The notes under the pieces are model-generated. The model did no database searches and was not told the origin of the DNA. It was given only the letters and a program-made list of their open reading frames with translations. 5,757 nt of DNA from a bacterium (GTDB lineage Bacteria; DYJV01; JALVYZ01): the NCBI GenBank assembly GCA_027037705.1, contig JALVYZ010000470.1, positions 1 to 5,757 on the forward strand, given 5' to 3'. Positions 1 through 5,563 of the stretch are shown piece by piece; the first letter of the stretch is position 1, and the number at the start of each line of letters is the position of its first letter. A program made the position numbers and the translations under genes.

Positions 1-1674
1 AAAAGCTCTCATCTTGTTATTGAAAATTTATATGAAACTTCATTCCTTGAACATATGTTTCTTGAAACAGAATCAGGTGTTGGATACTATGATGAAAAAG
101 AGGATAAAATTGTTATAATTTCATCAACTCAGAATATCCATTACAAGAGAAAAGAGATTTCAAGAATGTTGAATCTGCCTGAGGACAAAATAAAAATAAT
201 TCAGGCAGTTACAGGAGGAGGTTTTGGAGGTAAACTTGATGTTACTGTTGAAGGATGGATTGCCCTTGCTGTGTATCACACAAAAAAGCCTGTAAAAATA
301 ACATTAACAAGGGATGATAGTTTTCTAACCAATACAAAGAGACATGCTTTAAAGTTTTATTATACATCCTATGTTGATAAGAATGGTTATCTAAAGGGGG
401 TAAAGGTAAAAATAGTTGGAGATACAGGAGCTTATGCATCTTATGGTGCTACTGTATGTTTAAGAGCTGCTGTGCATTGCACAGGACCGTATAATGTTCC
501 AAATGTATATGCAGAAAGTATAATGTGTTATACAAATAATCATCCATGTGGTGCAATGAGAGGGTTTGGTATACCTCAGATAGCTTTTGCTCATGAATCA
601 CAGATGGATGAAATTGCAGAAGCACTAAACATTGACCCATTTGAGTTGAGAATGAAAAATGTATTGAAAAAAGGAGATTTAACAGCAACAGGACAGAAGC
701 TAAATTACAGTGTGGGAATTGGAAAAACTCTTGAAAAATTAAAACCTGTTTATGATGAATTAAAAAAAAGTGGTAAAAAGGGTGTAGGTATTGGGTGTAT
801 GTATTATGGTATTGGAAATACAGGAATCCCAAATCCTTCCACAATTATTGTTGAATTAAGCACAAATGGAAAGATTGTTGTACATTCTGGAGTGTGTGAG
901 ATTGGGCAAGGCTCTGACACTATTTTATACCAAATAGCACTTGAAACATTGAAAATATCTCCTGATTTAATTGAATTTACACAAAAAGATACTTCAATTA
1001 CTGAAGATGCAGGTTCAACTTCAGCAAGCAGGCAAACATATATTTCTGGAAAAGCATTGTATGAAGCATGTGTACAGATGAGAGAATTTTTAGAAAGAGA
1101 AAATTTTTATTCAGGAAAAAGGTCTTTAAAGGATATATTCAGAGAAAAAGGAAATGTTAAGTTTACAGGATATTTTGACCCTCCAACTTCAAAACTTGAC
1201 CCTGAAACATCTCAAGGAGTTCCCTATGCAACCTATGCTTTTGCCACTCATATTGCAGTTGTGGAAGTTGATGAGATTACAGGATTTACAGATGTAAAAG
1301 AGGTTTATGCCTGCCATGATGTTGGAAAAGCAATTAATCCTGTTCTTTTAAAAGGTCAGGTAAACAGTGGTGTTGCAATGGGAGTGGGTATGGCATTAAT
1401 GGAAAAGTTTGTTCCAAAGGAGACAGAAAACCTGCATAAATATTATATCCCAACAAGTATGGACATGCCTGAAGTTAAAGCATTCTTTGTTGAAGATGAG
1501 GAACCAACAGGTCCTTATGGGGCTAAAGGTATTGGAGAGCCTGCTTTAATTCCAACTGCCCCTGCAATAATCAATGCAATTAAAGACTATACAGGTGTAA
1601 GGGTATATAAACTCCCGGCGGATATTGAGACATTGAAAATGAGTCTGGAGTCGGGAGTGCGGAGTCGGGAGTAA
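1..1674 (+). CDS. Molybdenum hydroxylase large (molybdopterin-binding) subunit, xanthine/nicotinate dehydrogenase type, 5'-truncated by window edge
   Basis: Catalytic Mo subunit of a xanthine dehydrogenase-family hydroxylase, which inserts a water-derived oxygen into an N-heterocycle. The frame is open from base 1 and begins inside the conserved ETSFLEHMFLETE stretch, so the ATG at 55 is internal. About 190-200 N-terminal residues should be missing for a usual ~750-residue subunit. Numbered from base 1, the visible landmarks are GGGFGGK (72-78), AMRGFG (185-190, the substrate-pocket Arg/Phe region), EIGQG (300-304) and DAGSTSASRQ (336-345, molybdopterin contacts). GAKGIGE ends at Glu513, which matches the catalytic Glu of the family. 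Both Mo-binding halves are in one chain, whereas E. barkeri nicotinate dehydrogenase splits them into two proteins. The neighbouring ena and hnr make nicotinate or a relative the likely substrate, but this is inference; purine or other heterocycle hydroxylases look alike. The last ~10 residues (SLESGVRSRE) come from a 7-bp repeat. FAD and 2Fe-2S partners are not in view. Confidence 0.93.
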   Translation, partial: KSSHLVIENLYETSFLEHMFLETESGVGYYDEKEDKIVIISSTQNIHYKRKEISRMLNLPEDKIKIIQAVTGGGFGGKLDVTVEGWIALAVYHTKKPVKITLTRDDSFLTNTKRHALKFYYTSYVDKNGYLKGVKVKIVGDTGAYASYGATVCLRAAVHCTGPYNVPNVYAESIMCYTNNHPCGAMRGFGIPQIAFAHESQMDEIAEALNIDPFELRMKNVLKKGDLTATGQKLNYSVGIGKTLEKLKPVYDELKKSGKKGVGIGCMYYGIGNTGIPNPSTIIVELSTNGKIVVHSGVCEIGQGSDTILYQIALETLKISPDLIEFTQKDTSITEDAGSTSASRQTYISGKALYEACVQMREFLERENFYSGKRSLKDIFREKGNVKFTGYFDPPTSKLDPETSQGVPYATYAFATHIAVVEVDEITGFTDVKEVYACHDVGKAINPVLLKGQVNSGVAMGVGMALMEKFVPKETENLHKYYIPTSMDMPEVKAFFVEDEEPTGPYGAKGIGEPALIPTAPAIINAIKDYTGVRVYKLPADIETLKMSLESGVRSRE

Positions 1675-1675
1675 T
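1641..1675 (+). repeat. 7-bp tandem array, consensus GAGTCGG, overlapping a gene end
   Basis: Five head-to-tail heptamers keep exact 7-nt spacing. The third position block varies (GAGTCTG, GAGTCGG, GAGTGCG) and the last unit is GAGTAAT. The array starts 31 nt before the hydroxylase stop codon, and its last unit supplies the TAA at 1672-1674. It brings in CGG and TCG codons that are unlike the AGA-rich usage of the rest of the gene. Confidence 0.9.
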
Positions 1676-1701
1676 TAAAAATGTTAGTTGATGTTATACA
1701 A

Positions 1702-1736
1702 AAGTCGGGAGTACGGAGTCTGGAGTCGGGAGTAAT
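1702..1736 (+). repeat. Second 7-bp tandem array, consensus GAGTCGG
   Basis: Five units at exact 7-nt spacing start with AAGTCGG and GAGTACG and again end in GAGTAAT followed by T. The 15 nt at the end (GAGTCGGGAGTAATT) are identical to the end of the array at 1641-1675. This suggests that one array was copied from the other, or that both came from a common element and then shuffled units. Confidence 0.9.
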
Positions 1737-1741
1737 TTGTT

Positions 1742-1769
1742 AATGAACTGTGCTCAATGAACAATGAAG
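1742..1769 (+). repeat. 7-bp tandem array, consensus AATGAAC, short and degenerate
   Basis: Units AATGAAC (1742), AATGAAC (1756) and AATGAAG (1763) stay in 7-nt register, with one diverged unit, TGTGCTC, between the first two. The 9-mer TGAACTGTG at 1744-1752 recurs at 1936-1944 in another array, so the two may be related. Confidence 0.6.
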
Positions 1770-1774
1770 AATAA

Positions 1775-1804
1775 AAAACTAACACTATCACCAACACTAA
1801 CACT
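1775..1804 (+). repeat. 6-bp tandem array, consensus AACACT
   Basis: Five hexamers are in register: AAAACT, AACACT, ATCACC, AACACT and AACACT. Three are identical and two are diverged. It lies directly after the AATGAAC array. Confidence 0.7.
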
Positions 1805-1825
1805 TATTTAGGCGAGAGGTACTGG

Positions 1826-1920
1826 GCTATAGATTATAGGAGGTTGTAGAGGTAGTTGAGGTTATAGATGTTGTAAAGGCTGTAAAAGTTGTAAAGGTTA
1901 ATTGAGGTTAGTTGAAGTTA
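1826..1920 (+). repeat. 9-bp tandem array, consensus GTTGTAAAG / GTTGTAGAG
   Basis: From 1843 to 1896 six units keep exact 9-nt spacing, for example GTTGTAGAG, GTTATAGAT and GTTGTAAAG twice. Two 10-nt variants follow (1897-1906 and 1907-1916), and a related unit GCTATAGAT precedes at 1826-1834. Because 9 is a multiple of 3, one frame reads as repeated Val-Val-Glu/Lys for about 20 codons. It has no start codon and a stop just upstream at 1837, so I do not call it a gene. Confidence 0.85.
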
Positions 1921-1983
1921 GTGAATAGAGAACAGTGAACTGTGATTAGTGATTAGTTATTAGTTATTAGCTATTAGCGATTG
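1921..1983 (+). repeat. 7-bp tandem array, GTGATTA / GTTATTA
   Basis: Nine consecutive heptamers drift gradually from GTGAATA, GAGAACA and GTGAACT through GTGATTA twice and GTTATTA twice to GCTATTA and GCGATTG. The register is unbroken and the array abuts the 9-bp array on its left. Neighbouring units are the most similar, as expected for growth by slippage followed by point mutation. Confidence 0.88.
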
Positions 1984-1990
1984 GTTTAAC

Positions 1991-2060
1991 AACAACAAAT
2001 AACTACAAATAACTATGAATAACTATGAATTACAATAACTTACAACAAATAACAATATTT
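1991..2060 (+). repeat. 10-bp tandem array, consensus AACTATGAAT
   Basis: Seven decamers are in perfect register: AACAACAAAT, AACTACAAAT, AACTATGAAT twice, TACAATAACT, TACAACAAAT and AACAATATTT. The stretch is almost free of G on the + strand, opposite to the G-rich heptamer arrays earlier in the spacer. It lies about 50 nt upstream of the ena ribosome binding site. Confidence 0.85.
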
Positions 2061-2063
2061 TTT

Positions 2064-2103
2064 CGCATTTACGCATTCACGCATTTACGCATATACGAAA
2101 TAA
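2064..2103 (+). repeat. 8-bp tandem array, consensus CGCATTTA
   Basis: Units CGCATTTA, CGCATTCA, CGCATTTA, CGCATATA and a decayed CGAAATAA are in exact 8-nt register. The array ends 5 nt before the ena Shine-Dalgarno sequence, so it would lie in the 5' leader or promoter of ena. Confidence 0.88.
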
Positions 2104-2108
2104 AACTC

Positions 2109-2114
2109 AGGAGG
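2109..2114 (+). promoter_or_regulatory. Ribosome binding site of ena (AGGAGG)
   Basis: A full-consensus AGGAGG lies 7 nt before the ATG at 2122. It fixes the ena start and is the strongest such site in the window, which fits the first gene of an operon. Confidence 0.9.
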
Positions 2115-2121
2115 TTTTGAA

Positions 2122-3273
2122 ATGGGAGATTTAATTATTAAAAATATTGGGGTAATTTTTACAGGAGATATTAATAATCCTGTTTCCACAAAAAAGGTTA
2201 TAGTTATAAAAAATGGAATTATCAAAGAGATTACAGATGAAGTGCCTGCAAATACAGAAGGATTTAAAGTTATTGATGCAAATGGTATGACTGTTACTCC
2301 AGGATTAATTGATTCTCATGCTCATCCTGTTTTTGGAGATTTTACTCCAAGGCAGAAGATGTTGAATTTTATTGATTCATCTCTCCATGGAGGTGTTACA
2401 ACAATCATTTCTGCAGGAGAAGTTCATCTTCCAGGAAGACCTAAAGATAAAATTGGCGCAAAAGCACTTGCAATTCTTGCATACAAGTCTTTTGAAAATG
2501 CAAGACCATCAGGAGTAAAGGTTTTAGGAGGTGGACTTATTCTTGAAAAGGGAATGACTGAAGAGGATTTTAAAGAACTTGCAGAAATTGGAATTAATCA
2601 TGTTGGTGAAATAGGACTTGGGAGCGTAAAAGGTGGAGATGAAGCTGCAGAAATGGTTAAATTAGCAAAAAAGTATGGAATGACAGTTATGATGCATGTT
2701 GGAGGAACTTCAATCCCTGGAAGTTCAACAATTACCTATGAGGATGTTGTGATGGTTCAACCTGATGTTATGTGTCATTTAAATGGGGGACCAACTTCTA
2801 TTTCTTATGAAAATGTTGAAAAATTAATAAAAGAAACTGATTTTACAATTGAGATTGTTCATTGTGGAAACATGAAAATGGCAATGAAAATTCTTGAGCT
2901 TGTTAATGAACTGAAATGCTATGATAGGGTTATTCTTGGAAATGATGCTCCTTCTGGAACAGGGGTTATCCCTCTTGGAATATTGAGAATGATTAATTTT
3001 GTATCATCAATTGGAGAAATTCCTGCTGAAATAGCAATATGTATGGCTACTGGAAACACAGCAAAGGTGTATAAATTGAACAGAGGAATTATTGCAGAGG
3101 GAAAAGAGGGAGATATTGTTATTATGGATTCTCCAATGGGTTCTGTTGGTAATGATGCAAAAACAGCAATAGAAGCAGGTGATATTCCTGGAGTTGCAGG
3201 AGTAATTATTGATGGAAATTTAGTTGTATCCAAAAGCAGAAATACTCCACCTTCTGTGAGGAAAATTTCATGA
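2122..3273 (+). CDS. ena: Enamidase (amidohydrolase superfamily), opens the 6-oxotetrahydronicotinate ring
   Basis: A 383-residue cytosolic metal-dependent hydrolase closely resembling E. barkeri enamidase, which hydrolyses 1,4,5,6-tetrahydro-6-oxonicotinate to 2-formylglutarate and ammonia. Landmarks run in the amidohydrolase order: a small N-terminal beta domain, GLIDSHAH with His66 and His68, Glu163 in VGEIGLG at the position where many relatives carry a carboxylated Lys, His192, His219 and Asp275 in GNDAPSGTG. The C-terminal GKEGDIVIMD segment rejoins the beta domain. Stretches I recall as typical of enamidase rather than dihydroorotases or imidazolonepropionases are GGVTTIISAGE, NARPSGVKV, GGTSIPGSST, NDAPSGTGVIPLGI and the SRNTPP tail. 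Length is normal and no key ligand is missing. It is the first gene of the operon, has an AGGAGG site, and its stop overlaps the hnr start as ATGA. The substrate may be a close analogue of the nicotinate intermediate, since only homology supports it. Confidence 0.9.
   Translation: MGDLIIKNIGVIFTGDINNPVSTKKVIVIKNGIIKEITDEVPANTEGFKVIDANGMTVTPGLIDSHAHPVFGDFTPRQKMLNFIDSSLHGGVTTIISAGEVHLPGRPKDKIGAKALAILAYKSFENARPSGVKVLGGGLILEKGMTEEDFKELAEIGINHVGEIGLGSVKGGDEAAEMVKLAKKYGMTVMMHVGGTSIPGSSTITYEDVVMVQPDVMCHLNGGPTSISYENVEKLIKETDFTIEIVHCGNMKMAMKILELVNELKCYDRVILGNDAPSGTGVIPLGILRMINFVSSIGEIPAEIAICMATGNTAKVYKLNRGIIAEGKEGDIVIMDSPMGSVGNDAKTAIEAGDIPGVAGVIIDGNLVVSKSRNTPPSVRKIS
3258..3261 (+). promoter_or_regulatory. 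Ribosome binding site of hnr inside the end of ena (GAGG)
   Basis: GAGG lies 8 nt before the ATG at 3270, within the last codons of ena. Together with the ATGA overlap it supports translational coupling and this start for hnr. Confidence 0.7.
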
Positions 3274-4763
3274 TATATATAAATGATAATTGCAAAAAAT
3301 GCGGAAACTGCGAAGAAATTTGTCTTGTTGATGCAATAAAGATTGGAGATAAAAGAGCTGAAATAGATAGTAGTAAATGCGTTGAGTGTGGCGCATGTGT
3401 AAAAGTATGTAAATTTAATGCAATAGAGCTTAAAAAGATAATAGAAGGAGTTGTTTGTGAAAACTGTCCAATCCAGTGCATAATTAAAGAACAGGGAATT
3501 GGAGCATGTCAGAGGTATAAGAATGAAAATGGAGAGATTAAAAGAATACGAAGGGTTGTGTCTTATGAAGAGATAGAATCAATTGTAAGAGAGATAAATA
3601 CTCCAGAGATAGATAAACCTCTTATTACAGGAATTGGAGCTGGGACAACATATCCTGATTTTAAACCATCTCCTCTAATAGTTAAAGGTCTTGTAAATGG
3701 AGTTGATGTGGTTACTGTTGTTACAGAAGCTCCTTTGAGCTACAGCGGGATAACATTAAAAATTGATACAGACAGATTTATAGGAAATGAGGGGAAAAAG
3801 GTTTACATTATTTCAAAAGGGAAAAAATATGCAGGTCATGTGTGCAGAGAAGAGTATGGTTCTAAAATGATTTCAATAGGTGGGGTTAATATACTTACTG
3901 GCAAAGATGGATTGTGGGTGGCAAAGTTTATCTTTGATATTTTAAGAGGCAAAAGGAGAAAAATAGTTGTTGAAGATGGAGCAGAGATTGAGGTTAAATT
4001 GAATGAAGCTCCTGTTATTAATGGAGAAAAGGACAAAATAATGAGAATTGGATGTGGAAGCGCAACACTTGGTTTATTTGCTCCATATTTGAAAGAACTT
4101 GCTGATGAGGTAATTGTTCTTGATGGACATATTGTTGGATTGCTTACAGAACATGCTGCAGGAAGGGCTCTTGGATTAAAATATTCAGGAATTAAATTAA
4201 ATGCATTTAAAAGTACTCCTGGAAGATATTTTGTTGAAAAAGGAGATGGATGGGGTGGAACAAATATAAAAGACCCTCTAAAAATTGTTAATATGGCGGA
4301 TTCAGATTTAGATGAGGGATTAACTCTGTTAATCCTTGATACAACTGCAACGAATTATGCTTTTTATAAATTTGAAAAAGGAGAATTTAAAGAGGTTGAG
4401 CCAACAGATAAGATTAAAAATTTTATAAAATTAATGAGAGAAAATTGTGAAAAGTCAAAAGTTACAGCAACTTTTTCAGGTGGAGTTGGCGGGTCTGCAA
4501 GAGCAGGAGTTACTAAAAATCCAATAAAGTTAACTCAAGCTGTTCATTCTAATGATGTGAGATTAACAATTGGTGGAGCAAAACCATTTATATATCCAGG
4601 TGGTGGAATAAATTTTATTGTTGACTTAAATAAGGTTTTACATGGAAGTATATATTTAAGCCCTACCCCTTCATTTATTGTGCCTGTTGAATTCACAATG
4701 ACTGAAAAAACATTTAAAGAGATTGGCGGGCATATAGATTATGTTGTTGAACTTAGAAGATAA
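3270..4763 (+). CDS. hnr: 6-hydroxynicotinate reductase, ferredoxin-domain iron-sulfur protein
   Basis: A 497-residue protein matching the 6-hydroxynicotinate reductase family, which catalyses the ferredoxin-dependent reduction of 6-hydroxynicotinate to 1,4,5,6-tetrahydro-6-oxonicotinate. The N-terminus is a two-cluster bacterial ferredoxin domain, with Cys8/11/14/18 and Cys37/40/43/47 in CxxCxxCxxxC spacing, good for two 4Fe-4S clusters. A further set follows at once, Cys63, Cys66, Cys70 and Cys80, and could hold a third cluster. The remaining ~400 residues form the family-specific part, with Gly-rich stretches (GIGAGTTYPDF, GCGSATLGLFAP, SGGVGGSARAG, YPGGGINF) that may bind substrate or a flavin; I cannot identify a standard cofactor motif there. 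It has no signal peptide or membrane segment. The start overlaps the ena stop by 4 nt and the 3' end overlaps the next gene by 23 nt. Adjacency to ena, the next enzyme in the pathway, strongly supports the call, though the exact ring substrate is inferred. Confidence 0.87.
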   Translation: MIYINDNCKKCGNCEEICLVDAIKIGDKRAEIDSSKCVECGACVKVCKFNAIELKKIIEGVVCENCPIQCIIKEQGIGACQRYKNENGEIKRIRRVVSYEEIESIVREINTPEIDKPLITGIGAGTTYPDFKPSPLIVKGLVNGVDVVTVVTEAPLSYSGITLKIDTDRFIGNEGKKVYIISKGKKYAGHVCREEYGSKMISIGGVNILTGKDGLWVAKFIFDILRGKRRKIVVEDGAEIEVKLNEAPVINGEKDKIMRIGCGSATLGLFAPYLKELADEVIVLDGHIVGLLTEHAAGRALGLKYSGIKLNAFKSTPGRYFVEKGDGWGGTNIKDPLKIVNMADSDLDEGLTLLILDTTATNYAFYKFEKGEFKEVEPTDKIKNFIKLMRENCEKSKVTATFSGGVGGSARAGVTKNPIKLTQAVHSNDVRLTIGGAKPFIYPGGGINFIVDLNKVLHGSIYLSPTPSFIVPVEFTMTEKTFKEIGGHIDYVVELRR

Positions 4764-5562
4764 GGGAACTTTTATTCAAATTGGACCTGCAAATTTAGTT
4801 GTTAATGTGAAAAAAAATGGGAAAAACCTTAAAGAGGCAGAAGAGGGATGTGTTGAAAAGATAAAAGAGATTTTTGCTGAACTCACAATGTTTAAAGATA
4901 TGTTAAAATTAAAAGCATGTTATCTGAATTTAAATAATAAAAAGATTCCAGATGTTATTTTTAAAACAGTTAGCAGTGCAAAGTTTATTGATGAAAAAGA
5001 GTTAACTCCAATGAGTGCAGTGGCAGGAGCTGTTGCTGAGACTGTTTTAGAATGGATTAAGGACAAATTTGAATATGAGACTATAACAGTTAATAATGGT
5101 GGAGATATTGCCATTGATTTTAACGATAGAATAAGTTTGCAGGTTGCAAATTTGAAAAAATTTTTAATTGTAAACAACAGCATAAAAGGTATTGCTACAA
5201 GTGGTTTTGGAGGAATTAGTTTGTCTAAGGGAATAGCTGACAATGTAACTGTATTTGCAAAAAGTGCTTCAATTGCTGATGCAGCAGCTACTTTTATTGC
5301 AAATAATGTTAGGTTGGAAAAATGCAATTCTGTGGATTACTGTTTTGCAGAAGAAATTATTGATAATTGTGATATTGAGGGAGAATTGGTTGTTAAAGAT
5401 ATTAAAAAAATTTCAGATAATGAAATAATTTATGCTCTTAAAAATGGGCTAAGGTATGCTGAAAAATTGGTTAATGATAATAAAATCTTTGGAGCAATTT
5501 TAAATAAAGGGAAATTTTATTATTTTACAAGGGGATTGAAAAATTTTATCAGGGAGGTTTAA
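4741..5562 (+). CDS. UPF0280 family protein (ApbE-like fold), function unknown
   Basis: A 273-residue protein of the UPF0280 family, which is related in fold to ApbE, the FAD:protein FMN transferase. Visible family blocks are TPMSAVAGAVAE (89-100), VNNGGDIAI (117-125), GIATSGFGG (150-158), GIADNVTVFAK (164-174) and SIADAAATFIANNV (177-190); the ADAAAT block resembles the metal/flavin-binding C-terminal motif of ApbE. No signal peptide is seen, in contrast to many exported ApbE proteins. The ATG at 4741 lies 23 nt inside hnr and has only a weak upstream GCGGG (4726-4730), so translation probably depends on ribosomes finishing hnr. The TTG codons at 4744 and 4747 are alternative starts; later ones would cut the first beta strand. 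Its lock-in with hnr suggests a role in the reductive step, perhaps cofactor handling or maturation, but this is inference and no activity can be assigned from sequence. Confidence 0.85.
   Translation: MLLNLEDKGTFIQIGPANLVVNVKKNGKNLKEAEEGCVEKIKEIFAELTMFKDMLKLKACYLNLNNKKIPDVIFKTVSSAKFIDEKELTPMSAVAGAVAETVLEWIKDKFEYETITVNNGGDIAIDFNDRISLQVANLKKFLIVNNSIKGIATSGFGGISLSKGIADNVTVFAKSASIADAAATFIANNVRLEKCNSVDYCFAEEIIDNCDIEGELVVKDIKKISDNEIIYALKNGLRYAEKLVNDNKIFGAILNKGKFYYFTRGLKNFIREV
5552..5557 (+). promoter_or_regulatory. Ribosome binding site of the AA_synth gene (GGGAGG)
   Basis: GGGAGG lies 6 nt before the ATG at 5564, inside the last codons of the UPF0280 gene. It supports the start at 5564 and independent as well as coupled initiation. 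Confidence 0.85.
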
Positions 5563-5563
5563 G

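Larger units (their letters stand above)
1675..2108. other. Gene-free spacer made almost wholly of short tandem arrays
   Basis: This stretch separates the hydroxylase gene from the ena operon. I see no gene, tRNA, hairpin terminator, riboswitch or convincing sigma-70 promoter in it. Tandem arrays with different unit sizes fill most of it. The only stretches of any length outside them are about 1676-1701 and 1805-1825. From 1826 to 2103 four arrays with units of 9, 7, 10 and 8 bp follow each other with almost no gap. A promoter for ena may lie here, but the low complexity makes any -10/-35 assignment unsafe. Confidence 0.85.

Noticed and set aside
55-1674. ATG at 55 as the true start of the hydroxylase gene
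   Set aside because: The frame is open to base 1 and the residues before Met (ETSFLEH) belong to the conserved family block, with no ribosome binding site before 55.
1681-1743. Small 20-codon ORF (ATG 1681 to TAA 1743) over the second heptamer array
   Set aside because: It has no ribosome binding site and consists mainly of repeat-encoded residues in the same pattern as the hydroxylase tail; it is best explained by the repeat.
1837-1902. Insertion sequence remnant or attachment site in the spacer
   Set aside because: There are no terminal inverted repeats, target duplications or transposase fragments.
1932-1943. Inverted repeat ACAGT-GA-ACTGT as an operator or terminator
   Set aside because: The arms are only 5 nt, there is no U-tract, and the sequence falls in register with the 7-bp array, so chance is likely.
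1641-2103. CRISPR array
   Set aside because: Units of 6-10 bp follow head to tail with no spacers, no 20+ bp repeat and no cas genes.
1675-2121. Riboswitch, tRNA or other structured RNA in the spacer
   Set aside because: Almost every base belongs to simple tandem arrays with no sizeable paired stems.
4920-5327. Long antisense ORF opposite the UPF0280 gene, and similar minus-strand ORFs at 449-844 and 2919-3233
   Set aside because: They lie opposite well-supported family genes, and their low-complexity translations (Ile/Leu/Phe/Ser/Pro rich) are typical of shadow frames.
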